Assembly (NCBI GenBank): GCA_015680685.1
Contig: MNCI01023453.1
Coordinates: 235,304 to 295,303, forward strand
Reading direction: 5' to 3'
Origin: Gnetum montanum
Lineage: Eukaryota > Streptophyta > Gnetopsida > Gnetales > Gnetaceae
DNA length: 60,000 nucleotides
Shown: positions 1 to 10,103 of the stretch, in pieces
Position numbering within the stretch: position 1 is the first letter of the stretch
Layout of the letters: every line of letters starts with the position of its first letter
The notes under the pieces: generated by a model
What the model was told of the DNA's origin: nothing
The model's database searches: none
What the model saw: the letters and a program-made list of their open reading frames with translations, nothing else
Made by a program: the position numbers and the translations under genes

Positions 1-90
1 GAGAATATGGGTGTTATTACACAAGAAGTGGTCGTGGTTTCTGTAGCCGTTACATGAAACATGGACATCATTATGGATGGTTGCAGTAGC

Positions 91-97
91 TATAAAA
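91..97 (+). promoter_or_regulatory. TATA box of element A 5' LTR
   Basis: TATAAAA, conserved at the same place in the 3' LTR (14805-14811). It would set the U3/R boundary about 30 bases downstream. Confidence 0.55.
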
Positions 98-429
98 TGG
101 AGTTTAGAGGGTAATCAGGAAGGAAGGGAGTCCTAAACAGGCTCTGGCTATCAGTCTGGAGGGGTAGCTTCCTCTCCACTAAGTAGCAGTTTCCTTTTTT
201 CTTTTCCTTTCTTTATAGGCTTCTAGTTGATCTTTGAAGAGGGTCCAAGGTAGGAGCCAGTGGCTCAAAATCGGATCCTTGCGAGTCTTCTCGGTGACAA
301 CAAAAGCTTGTCTCGGTGGTGTAGATATGGGTGGATGATCTTCCTCTCTACGACGGTGCACAAAAGGTGGCAGATGGTGGCTGGTTTTAAGAGCTACAGT
401 TGCTACCTTGTGCGGACTGCAATGGGTAG

Positions 430-449
430 TCTCTCTCTCTCTCTCTCTC
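430..449. repeat. (CT)n microsatellite in the element A LTR
   Basis: About ten CT dinucleotides in a row, inside the part of the LTR downstream of the TATA box. Confidence 0.9.
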
Positions 450-746
450 CCTCTTGTGATGATCGTGGTCTTCTTGCCCAACAGTGGATACCATCAGTAG
501 TCACGGACTAGCGTCAGCACGATAAGGGAAAATTCAGTTCTTTTAATTACTTATTGTATTGAAGACAGTTATTTACTTTAAATTCTAGATTTCTTTCTAG
601 TTTATTATTTGCAAAAGGCCACGTAGCCCTCTCTAGTTTAGACTATTCTCAGGTTTCTGTACCCATACGTGAGGTGCCCAAGGCAATAGTCTCGTAAAAT
701 GAGTTTTCTTCACGGTGTTAGTGCAACGAAAATTTATGCATCAACA

Positions 747-1483
747 CCTTTAGAAGGAGGGCCTTTCTCCCGCCTTTTGTTTATGACCTTTTCTTGTCAT
801 TTTTCTAGCCATTGTTATCTCATTTTCTGAAATATCTATTTTCTATCCTTTTCTGGTCCCTATTCTGTTTTTATTCCTTGAAAAGCTCATTTTCCTTGTT
901 TCAAACTTGTTTTATTTAAAATTTCTGTTTTCAGCCATTTCCTTGAAAAATCTTTTTAAAGAAATTTCGATCCCTTTATTTCTTATTCTCAAATGTTCAT
1001 TTCTTGAAAACTTTTGGGTCTCATCACCCATTTGTCTTTAATCTTTTTTCTTTTTGTTGTTTTTTTTAATCCTTGTTTGCAGTTCCATTTTCAAATCTGT
1101 GTTTTGGAGGTCCTTACCTTAGTCCTGGATTAGGTAAGGTGGTTTTATTTTATTATGCAATTTTAAGTTTATTTTTCTAAAATCTTGCATTTTATTGTTT
1201 CCCTTTTTAATTTTATAAGTATTGCAATGTTATATATTTATTTTTCTTTTCAAAAAAAGGTAGCATATTTTAGTGTTTTTCTTTATCAAACAATTATTAT
1301 TTCAATATTTTCTTTTCCTTTTGCGCAATTTTATAGTTTCATTCTAACAATTATATTTTATAGTTCTCTTTTATGAGTGAACTCTCCTCTGCTTCTAACT
1401 GACTAATCACTCGTCTCTTCACATTAAGGAAACAACGAGCCTCACACTTTCCAAGTTTTATGCTTAGGAGAACTCAAATTAGG
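747..1483 (+). other. Element A leader with candidate primer-binding site
   Basis: Non-coding, T-rich stretch between LTR end and gag. Just inside the LTR, at 751-762, is TAGAAGGAGGGC. The same 12-mer occurs just inside the 5' LTR of element D on the other strand, so it is probably the core of a shared PBS. I could not name the primer tRNA. Confidence 0.5.
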
Positions 1484-2077
1484 ATGGTAGCCAATCAACC
1501 CTCGGCTTTCTTGGTCAGTAACCCCTTTAACTTTACTAATTACCATGACATCTTAAAGTCACTTCAGAACATAAATTTGTTCTACGACCCCAGAAACCCT
1601 TCTAGTGATGCTTGCCAACATGTATAATGTTTTGAAACCTTACTAGGTATCTACAACATTGTCCAAAATGATGTGGCATGTAGAGTATTTGTGAAAACTT
1701 TTAGAACCAAAGCAACCCAATGGTTTCTGATGCTTCCCGATGCCTCCATTAACTCATGGTAGGAGTTCAAAAATAAGTTTTTGATTTAGTTTCACAAATT
1801 CACAAGCCCTGCCATAACATCTAGCAACTTCACTAGCTTAAGAAAGCTACTTGGGGAAAATGTTAGGGATTACAATATAGGATTCCTTCATTAGTTGTCC
1901 TATGTGTCAAGTGACATGCATCCACAACTCAATGACATCCTCAACTTTTACCTCTCTACCATCGACCCATTCTTTGCCTATGCCATCAAATCAGACCCTA
2001 ACATAATAGAAATATAGAGAGCAATGGCTAAAGCCGTGGAGTTAGAACAAATTACCCTTATGAATAGCTTGGAATAA
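1484..2077 (+). pseudogene. Element A gag, N-terminal segment (broken)
   Basis: This reads as a retrotransposon Gag, the structural protein that packages element RNA. One frame from the ATG at 1484 runs to TAA at 2075 with five internal stops. The Gag signature is the stretch around residues 70-100, containing FRTKATQWF, then LPDASINSW and EFKNKF, typical of the retrotransposon gag family. Further along are LRKLLGENVRDY and DPFFAYAIKSDP. No frameshift is needed, only stop codons, which fits old C-to-T/G-to-A decay. Element B lies 61 bases further on and separates this part from the zinc-knuckle and protease part at 11133. Confidence 0.7.
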
Positions 2078-2133
2078 TGAGTGTTAGCAATCCTATGGAA
2101 CATAGTCCTCTACCAGCTTTATGAATGACCAAC

Positions 2134-2138
2134 ACTAT
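2134..2138 (+). repeat. Target-site duplication of element B, left copy
   Basis: ACTAT directly before the LTR start TGATGAG; the same five bases follow the other LTR at 11130-11134. Confidence 0.9.
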
Positions 2139-3121
2139 TGATGAGTGGCGAGGTACCCCTACACTCAACCATACGAAAGGAGCGTCGCACGCGCAATCCG
2201 GTCGAACTCCGCAGATGGACTAGTTGTGGCACCTAGATAGTTAGCCTTAGGTCATAGTTCGCTATCTTCCCACCTAGACTAGTTTTGTATATGTCACTTA
2301 TGGTTTAGTCTAGATGAGGTGTATGATGTGTTCCTAATTCTATCACTACTCCTGATGGCAATGGAAAAGAATATTAACTAATCTAAGCTAGGAGGAAAAG
2401 GGTAAGAAAATCTAATCTAGCCTAAGTGCAACAAGCAACTGATTCCTTGATCAACCGTACACATCTTGGACTTCATGCACGACTACCACTGGGACTACCA
2501 AGCATAGATCCTAGGTACGCCACTGGGATTACCAAGCGCAGACCCCAAATACGCCACTGGGTTACCAAGCGTAGATCCCCCTAGCTACACCACTGAGCTA
2601 CCAAGCAGTCATACTTAAATGCTCGTAATTAAGTCGTACTCGTTCTGCTTCTAGGAGTTCAAGGGTGAGAGACTAATCGTGATGAGTAACTGATTCTTTA
2701 ACTAGCCGTACACACCCATGGGCGCTCGTAGCCAAGTCGTACTCACACCGCGCTACGAAAGTAATAAATAATATTAAATAAATAACAAATAAATAAATGA
2801 CAAAGTGAATGTTGCAATGATGAAGTAATCTCGATCTTTATTTCCGGTCATGTGCGTGTCCAAGTACGGCACACTCGAATAAAGACACTGTACAATTACA
2901 TTCACCACATTGTGGGTAGACACGGGAAAAAATCTAACTTTGGAGGGATCAAACTACCAGAGCTTCGCTACTCTAAAACTGGGATCCCCAAACAAGGGAG
3001 AGCCACCTCTTATTTATAGACATGACAGCAGACTGTATGCGATATCGCAGGGGATGCGATATCGCTTCGGCTGCGATATCGCGTACGCGATATGGTGACC
3101 TGTGCGAACCATGTCTCATCA
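2139..3121 (-). repeat. Element B LTR (3' LTR in element orientation)
   Basis: 983 bases, about nine-tenths identical by eye to 10104-11129. It is 43 bases shorter than its partner, mainly because it has fewer units in the palindrome cluster. Differences are mostly transitions, many at CpG. Confidence 0.9.
3011..3091 (-). promoter_or_regulatory. Palindrome cluster and TATA box in element B LTR
   Basis: On the minus strand a TATAAATA box (3011-3018) is preceded by palindromes: TGCGATATCGCA at 3038-3049, TGCGATATCGC cores at 3055-3065 and 3072-3082, and ATCGCGTACGCGAT at 3078-3091. The cluster fills most of the roughly 110-base U3. The position directly upstream of the TATA box suggests protein-binding sites; no binding protein is known to me. 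Confidence 0.6.
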
Positions 3122-3134
3122 TATCCCCACGACT
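3122..3134 (-). other. Polypurine tract of element B
   Basis: Minus-strand AGTCGTGGGGATA abuts the LTR start TGATGAG. Element C has AGTCATGGGGGTA at the same place. It primes plus-strand DNA synthesis in LTR elements. Confidence 0.65.
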
Positions 3135-3292
3135 GAATAAAAATTCATCCTCGAGTTACAAGGAGAACAAGCTTCAGTGATTACACAGTAGATAGGTATG
3201 GGATTATTAACTGGAAAAAGAAATGAACTAATGCCGTAGTGTGGGAAGACACAACACAGAGAAAAAATGCTACAACTACAAAAATGTGGAAC

Positions 3293-6077
3293 TCATGTAG
3301 TTCCTGGTGGCGGTGGCTCCTCCATGGGTGCTTTCCCTTGTCACGTGCTCCGAGATTTGAAGGTTGATGACCCTGAAGAATAGCCTGAAGCTTCTCCTCT
3401 TCGGTCCGAGGGTCTTGTGTCGTCCATGCTGATGCTCCGATGTTTGATGGAGTCGGCACTTCCCACGGACAGGGTAGTTGCAGGAACATCTGATTAGCTT
3501 TGACGTACCACGCCGCGAACACCCGTCGTTCCTCTTCATAGGCTCTGGCTTTGTCTTTGTATTCATGAAGTTCTGTTAGCCATCGATCCAAGTCGGTTGC
3601 CACATCTTTCTATCCTTGGTAGCATTCTTTTACCACCGCGAGTTCAGAATTTGCGACATCTAATTTTTCAGCCAACTTCTTTTGCTCTGCAAATTCCGCT
3701 TCATATTTGATGTGGGTGGAAGCCACCTGCTGCTTGAGCTTTGACCTTGGGCATCCTACTGTTAACATGGCCAAGTTGGCATATCGAAGGTTTGCCAACT
3801 CCATGTATTTAGTTAAGTCTTGGATTTGCAGGTCTCGGTTCTTAATTTCCGCTTGGTGGGCGTAGGCATAAGTGTCCAATATGGCCCCCCAATCAGTGTG
3901 CTGGGCACTGATGTTGTTGATTTGAGCTTTGGCCATATGGATCTCCTTCTCCAGGATTTGTTTGTACATCCCTACCTGATCATGGAAATGCTCCTTCAGC
4001 TTCTCATGTCGTTTAGCCTCATTCTGCCATGTGCTAATTTCGATGGCTGATTTTTGTCGAATAGCGCGTACCTCCTCCGTTGAGAGGGTTCGATTTTCTC
4101 TAGCTAAATGGCTTACATCTCGGTTAACCCGAATGAATTGTTCTCGCAACTGATGGAAGTGTTCATCGAGAACATTCTTTTGTTTCTCCACAGAAGTTAA
4201 CTGAATATTTTCAGCAACCAACTGCTTGTTCTCTTCTTGTAAGGCCTTCAGTACCTTAAGATGCGCATGAGTTTGCGCTTGAGTTGTCGAGGCATCCCAA
4301 GTGGCCGTCTCCTTTTCTTCTGCCACCTTCTTATTTTCTGCAATTAGTTTGGTTAGTTGCTCAGTTCTAAAATTGTCTAACTGGTCTACGGGAACCAATC
4401 GCAAAGGATCCCGCTGTGTTGCTTGTAAGGCCAAGAGCTGTTCTTGTAATTTCTGCACTTCAGCTTCAGCATGCTCTGCCCTTACTTCGGATAGGACCAG
4501 GTTCCCCTTTGTGGAAATGAGGTCTAATTGAATTGCCGTTACATCCTGGGGGATCTCAAACAGAGACATCAAAACTTGTCTTGTTTGAAGCAATCTGTCT
4601 AATGCATCCTCATGTTCGGCAGGAGTCATTGAGGTTCTGGCAATAGTTTGACTGTCCTGTGCTCCTGAAAGATCTACCGGTGGCACAACAGGTACATTGA
4701 AAGACTCTTTGATGTGGTCAGCGACCACTTTAGTAGCTCCTGTGGCATCCTGGTGTTGCATGACCACCAAAGTGGCCCCTTCATCAGTCTCTAACTGCAC
4801 TTGAAAAGATGCCGCATGTCCAGAGATCTGTTGTGACCATCTGCTTTCCCCTCCTCCTGTTTGCATTGATAACTCACCCCGTGTGCGATCTACTGAAATC
4901 GTAGGCTGGCTAGCATCATCGATGACACGGAAGAGATTGGCGTCATCATGACTTTCCCAACTAACCGTCTTGGCGATGGCCCTCAGATGGCTCATCGATA
5001 GTCTGTACTCTTGCGGCGGCGGCTGATCCTGGCCTGTGCTGGGTCCTGCTTCTTGTTGTTGGCTGGGACCTGTGGCTGGAGGTTGACTGGGTCCTGCAAG
5101 TTGAGTTGCAGGGGGTCCAGTCATTTCTTCTTCATCTTCTTCATCTGGTCCCAGCTCTTCGCCAGTGCTCTTTCTTGGAGCTGGGACCTTTAGTAATTCA
5201 GCATAAGAAGCATTTTGGGCTTTTTGCAGGATGTCATTTCTGTATCCCCGAATGCCAGCCCGTTGGCACAGTTTTTTGATAAGGTAGAGAAAAGGGAGTG
5301 CCATTTTCCCTATCTTCTGCTCTTCGAATCGCCTTGGATCTCCATTAAATATAGATGGGGAAGGTTAGCGTTAACCTTTCCCATCAACACTGCACATCCT
5401 CTTGCCGTGTATGTTGATATTCTTTTTAGGCCTTTCGTGGGGAAGAGGTGATAGGTTTTGATTTTAAAATAAACTCTCTCTTTCGTTGTCAGTTCACCAA
5501 AAGCTTTATCTCTGCCATAAGCCTTCTCTAGCCAATCCTTTCGCACATCAGGGTCTGATCAGGTAGATAACCGAGCAACATGGGGGCTTGAATTTGGAAG
5601 GTTTAACACCTCTGAAATTGCCTATGCAGAAAAATCTACTGTCACACCACCAATGTTGACTGTGGTGCCTTGCTCCTTAATGTGCCAGAATAGGTACGTT
5701 TCTCCTAAGTACTAGGCACCTCTTTTAGAGAGGACAGGCCATAAGGGAGATCCTTTGAGGTGATCCCTAACAGCCTCAGGAGCGAACTCTGTGAAAGATT
5801 CGAAGTTGAGTTCCATAATCATTGAAGCAATTGTGGACTTTGTGTGGATGGCCTGAACACATTCCGAGGGCAATGTGAGTTGTTGTCCCAGTTCAGGCGC
5901 AACAGCTCCTCCTTCCGCCTACCCGGATCGTCTGGTAGGAGGTCCTTCTTGATGGATACTAAATGAATGCACCTCCTGTTCATTATGTTATCCAGCAGGG
6001 CTTTGCCTTCTACCTCTCCTAGGTTGTTTCGCTCCACCTTGGGTAGGACTCTTCTGCTGTGAACGTTTCAGGGCCAT
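3293..6077 (-). pseudogene. Element B ORF3: transposon-protein-like domain plus long coiled coil (broken)
   Basis: The start is the ATG at 6077 (MALKRSQQK...), right after an acceptor-like TGTGATTGCAG. The first frame, to about 5310, has five stops and carries short blocks shared with element C: SPLWPV, GETYLFWH, VTVDFS, YFKIKTYHL and ALPFLYLIKKLC. These resemble the domain of putative plant transposon proteins with a VxGxxVxFSxxAI pattern (family call by memory). After one frameshift near 5310, a clean 564-codon frame (5304-3610) is a predicted coiled coil rich in Glu, Gln, Lys and Leu, preceded by an acidic and Pro/Gln-rich linker. One stop at 3610 separates the C-terminal block with QLPCPWEVPTP. 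A second frameshift is needed to reach the true end EEPPPPGTT at 3293. The function is unknown. It sits where env-like frames lie in Athila elements, but I see no signal peptide or membrane anchor. Confidence 0.7.
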
Positions 6078-6088
6078 CTGCAATCACA
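6078..6088 (-). promoter_or_regulatory. Splice-acceptor-like site before ORF3 of element B
   Basis: Minus-strand TGTGATTGCAG immediately precedes the ORF3 ATG. Element C has TGTGATTACAA at the matching place and element E ends in ATAG just before its start. The conservation fits expression from a spliced RNA, but no donor was proven. Confidence 0.35.
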
Positions 6089-6547
6089 CGGGCCAACGTT
6101 AGTAAGGTTGTTTAAGAATTCAAGTGATACCTTACTACTTGCCTTTAATTGAAGATCTTATGTTATTATGTGATCGTGCCCAAAAATTATGATAATGGGT
6201 CCTATGACTTCGGTGGATTTGCATTTTAATCTCCCGGCATACTTAAGGTCATATGATTTTTGGCACAATTTGTCTAAGTGTTAGTATTAATTACCCTAAT
6301 TGATGTCCTTTGGGTGATGAAAAATTTCAAAAAAGTTAGGCACTTTTCGGCAAGTGTCTCTTCCCCATGACTAAACTGAACACTCTAAGTTCAAGTAGGT
6401 TCAAACGGAATTAAAATCGGAGTACCAGCGCACGAGATATGGGTGAAATAGCAAGGGTCACGCAAGCGCAAGTCACAGAGAAAAAATTCAAAAACTTCCC
6501 CCTGTGTAAATGGCCAAAATGAAGCTAAGTGTTGTGGCGGGTGTTCC

Positions 6548-6600
6548 TATTTATAGGAAAATAGGATGCGATATCGCATACGGTACATCGCGTACGCGAT
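6548..6600 (-). promoter_or_regulatory. Internal TATA plus palindrome module upstream of ORF3 (element B)
   Basis: Minus-strand TATAAATA at 6548-6555, then upstream TGCGATATCGCA at 6567-6578 and ATCGCGTACGCGAT at 6587-6600. These are the palindromes of the element's own LTRs in the same order and at similar distance from the TATA box. Sequence outside the module does not match the LTR, so it is not a solo LTR. It lies about 470 bases before the ORF3 start and is a candidate ORF3 promoter. Confidence 0.6.
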
Positions 6601-6602
6601 AT

Positions 6603-8438
6603 CTTGTCCCAACTATAGTTAGACACCTGAAAAAGACCGAATTTTTAATGATTTTCTTGAAATTAATGTGTAAAGTGAGGACATTGACAAGGATTAATAT
6701 ATGCAAGGGTAATTACATGAATTCGAGAGGCACTTTGAATGATATTGGTGTGAATTTAACAATTAAAACTTTGGCGGTTATGAAGAAAAGGGAATGTAAT
6801 GGTACATTGGAACGTTAAAGTTTTGAGGGTTAATAAATGGGAAAGAAATTTATGAAAATGAAGCTGAGGGTAAGAAATTGTGTGTTTAAGAGAGAGAATT
6901 AATGAAGATTACGAAAAATTACACAAGTGGGTCCTCCCCAAAGCAGGTTTCAACCTATTATGCCCTTGTGTAACCACACTTAAAGTGTCCATGGGCACTA
7001 GAAGGGTTAAATGTAATCTCACTAACTCCACAAAACACACACATGTAAACAACACCGAAATGAGATGAAAATTCTATGTTACATGGGACACGAGCTACAA
7101 TTACACAAACTGTGAGATGAGTTGAAGTGTAAAAAGGGATTGTAGAGATTGGGACATGAGGTATCTGACCCAGGATACAATGAATCCTATGTGGAAAGCA
7201 TGATTAAGGTGTCATTAACCCATCGTTCCAAGATCAGGACCAAGTCCATCCTTCTAATCAGTGACATCGCATTGCTTCATCCCATGGTGAACAACTATGA
7301 GAGTACCATAACAACAAGGCGTATGATCACTTGACATTTAGTACAAGGGAGGAGTGATTTTTGTTTTATGGCACTTCTTTTTCTTTTTTTTTCTCACTTT
7401 ACTAAATCCATAGAAGCCATCAACCTTCAGGCATGGATGCATGTCTTTCCAGTGGGACCCCCTAGAATAGCTTTTGAATTTCGAGTGCCCTTTTGATTAC
7501 TCTTACTCCCATTTTTCATTAGATCTACAAGGATCTTAGTACAACCAAGTTTCATGATAACACCCACAAATGACATCAAAGAGAATCCACAAGTCCCCTT
7601 GATGTCACATCCTAATCATTCCCTCTTGGTCCATCCTTTTTCATTCTGGGTACAATGAACACAAAATTAATTTTAAGTTTAGAAATTTCAAGAATATCAC
7701 TGTACCCTAGAACAGAACCTATTTATTTATAGAGTGGATGAGTGGATGTAGTGGGCTCACTATTTCAAATAATTGACCACTCATGACTTAATAACATAAA
7801 ATACACCTCAACCAACAATCCACATGTGTTTTATTCGTAGACGAGATTACTTACAAAAACGGAAAAAGACAAACACACAAACACACAAAAAAGATAAAAA
7901 GATAAACCAAAAAGTTGAAAAATGAAAAACTGAAAAACAAAAAGTTGAAAAATTAAAGAAAATGAAAAATATTTATCAATCATGCTTGTTATTGGAATGG
8001 GGGATATCCCCCATAACTAATCGGTTGAGTATGGAGAGGATTAATAAATGGGAAATGAGGATCCTTGCATATTGGAAATATTGAAGCTGGTCCTTACTTG
8101 TCCCCTCGGGGTTCACACACTTGATTATAATAAGCATAGTGGGGCACTTTATACGATGTAGTTCCCAGATAACGAGTTGACCCACTATGATGTTTAGGAC
8201 CGTTAGGTGGTATGCAAGGATTAGGATGATGCCTCCCATGGTTGTGTTCTTTGGGATATATGGTTGTTGGAGTGTAAGTTGGTGGCCCTAATGAAGTTAT
8301 ATGAGGCGTTGGGTTCGAAGGTAAGGGTGCACCACAGTGTTGGACTTGTGCTGAGTTGGAAGATGCAGTGGCCTCAGAGTTATGCTGTCTCTTCCTACGG
8401 CCGTGTTTAAAGAAAGGGCGTCTTTGATGTTGCTGAGG
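6603..8438 (-). other. Conserved non-coding spacer of element B
   Basis: No reading frame is supported. Stretches such as the one around 6925-6990 (read on the minus strand, TTGGGGAGGACCCACTTG) and 7590-7620 (GATGTGACATCAAGGGGAC) recur in element E (near 50200 and 50890) and in element C (near 24960 and 24190). The conservation of a non-coding block suggests a structural or packaging role. Confidence 0.5.
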
Positions 8439-9970
8439 TTAATCACTGCTATTAGTAGCAGTAGCACAAGTGTTGTTCTTGGATTGCGGTGGTACAAACA
8501 CCTTAGGAACAGTTGGTGGCATTGTGGAAGGAGGGAAAGGATAAGAATGTTGAAAGTTAGGAGGAGTATAAGGTGCACAAGGTGGTGGTTGTGTTGGAGG
8601 CATGGGTTGATAGTATTGTGGAGAATGGTGTTGTGGTGAGATAAAGTGTGGTGGCCCAGTTGAAGAAATAGGATGTTGGACGTGATAAGCATTTAGACTC
8701 GGAAAATATGAAGGGTGCCTCCAGTCTAAGGGTGGATTCCCCCATGACTGGGATTGTTGCCATTGTGATCGAACACAGTATCTTTGTACGAACTCTGGGT
8801 GTAACGTGTTTCCCCAATTCTTATGTAGATGTAACAATATTGGGCATTGGCCTTTGGGGTGATCGTACAGGCATATGTTGCATTCATACATATGATTGGC
8901 AGTTAAGCACTTAGTCCCTTCATTCTTTCTTTCTGAATGTCTACTAGTTTGTCCTATCTCTTGGGTTGTGAAAACTCTATCTCCAATGTTGTTGATGTAT
9001 TCTCCACACTTTTGATTCATCCATTCCAACATCTTATTGATCTTTGCCTCGGCTTCTTCTAACAATTGTTGTATTGGCAAAGATGATGTTTCCACCTTGA
9101 GATTTGTTGATATCTCCTTGTTATGATCGTGGACCTTTGTTGAGTTAATGTTTTGGTCCCGTTGATGTTTTTCAACACTCTCCCATGTAGCTAATTTTCC
9201 TTCTTATTTTGCTACCCGTTGAAAAAGCTCTTGGATTTGATGGGTTCGTAGGTTGTATAGTTGACCTCAGGCATACATTCCTAAGATCTCTCTAGTTTCA
9301 TTACGTAGCCCATCAATGATATGGTACATTAGCCTTTCCTCGGAAAACCCATGGCCTGGACAGTTGTTTAACAGTGCGTAATATATTTCTAAGGTCATGT
9401 CCAAGGGTTCATGTTTAGCTTGTTTCCATCCTTGGATTTGTTTCCTCAAGGCTGACACTCTTGCGTAGGTTTGATATTTTTTGTTAAAGACCTATACCAT
9501 TGTTGACAAGCGTCGTATTGAATTTGGTTTTAACGATCTATACCATACTTTAGCTTGGTCAACGAGTGTCATAGGAAAGAGCTTCAGTTTTTGCCAATTG
9601 TTATCAATGTTATTCCATGTGTAGGCATCATAGAAGGCTAGTAAATGTTGATGCGGATCTAAGTCATAGCCTCCTGAAAATGTAGGAAAGTTGTTTAAAT
9701 CGAGCCTAGGTAGTAGGCCCTCTTTACGATGCCTACGTGAGATTCGAACAGCCTCTTGTATTTGTGTGAAGCTTATAGTGGCCAGTGGGGGTTCATCGTC
9801 ATTGGGTAAGTTAGGCTTTCGTGTATTATGATGACGTGGTTTTTGTTCATGTTTATAAGAAACTCCCACTTCAGGTTGTATACTCCAACCTTCATCATCA
9901 TATAGCTCATTGGTTCTCTAATGAACTTCCTCACTAAGTGTGGCTTTATTATCATCTTGTAGGAGAGGCA
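8439..9970 (-). pseudogene. Element B gag (broken)
   Basis: Gag structural protein, one frame throughout with stops near 9920 and at 9492, 9267 and 9204. Order: an N-terminal DDEPPLATISF block, a core with NNFPTFSGGYDLDP, NNWQKLKLFP, AKVWYRSLKP and KYQTYARVS, then PGHGFSEE and IIDGLRNE. Near the C-terminal third lies a knuckle CNICLYDHPKGQC, spacing CX2CX3HX4C, one residue shorter than the usual CX2CX4HX4C. The tail is rich in Pro, His, Gln and Tyr and ends at 8439. The same order occurs in elements C, E and F. Upstream context is LTR and PBS; downstream there is no protease or RT, unlike element C. Confidence 0.8.
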
Positions 9971-10084
9971 AAGTTGTGTGTGAATTTATATGAATTTTTA
10001 ATAATTATTATTTTCTGAAAGATATATCGTTAAGTTCTTTACAGCGACCTTGTATGATATAACTAATCTAGATAACTAGCAGCA

Positions 10085-10102
10085 TCCCCGGCAATGGTGC
10101 CA
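10085..10102 (-). other. Primer-binding site of element B (tRNA-Asp type)
   Basis: Minus-strand TGGCACCATTGCCGGGGA starts one base inside the 5' LTR. It differs from the common plant pattern TGGCGCCGTTGCCGGGGA, complementary to the 3' end of tRNA-Asp, by two G-to-A changes at former CpG sites. Confidence 0.75.
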
Positions 10103-10103
10103 A

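Larger units (their letters stand above)
1..746 (+). repeat. Element A 5' LTR (left part outside the window)
   Basis: It matches the 3' copy starting at 14715, which lies 350 bases into that LTR, so about 350 bases are missing to the left and the full LTR was about 1.1 kb. It ends in CATCAACA at 746, the inverse of the TGTTGATG start seen at 14365. The part from about 300 to 746 has no partner in the window because the 3' copy is truncated. Confidence 0.8.

Noticed and set aside
179-511. Overlapping 100- and 83-codon frames at the window start
   Set aside because: They lie inside the element A LTR, are lost in the 3' copy and include the CT microsatellite.
2390-2700. Repeated CCACTGGG(A/T)TACCAAGC words in the element B LTR as a possible CRISPR-like or satellite array
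   Set aside because: Only four imperfect units without uniform spacers, present in both LTRs and echoed in elements C and E; they are LTR sub-repeats.
3181-3290. Hydrophobic C-terminal tail in the 140-codon frame of ORF3 (element B), which looks like a membrane anchor
   Set aside because: Element C ORF3 ends in a Pro-rich EPPPP sequence, and another frame of B ends EEPPPPGTT at 3293. The hydrophobic tail is a frameshift product, so it is no evidence for an env-like protein.
6548-6600. Internal palindrome-TATA module as a leftover solo LTR
   Set aside because: Similarity to the LTR stops at the module on both sides, whereas the downstream leader aligns with element C.
8297-8692. 131-codon minus-strand frame and its plus-strand partner (8382-8639)
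   Set aside because: They overlap the gag tail in other frames; the low-complexity Leu/His/Thr or Arg/Trp composition is a shadow of the Pro/His/Gln-rich Gag sequence.
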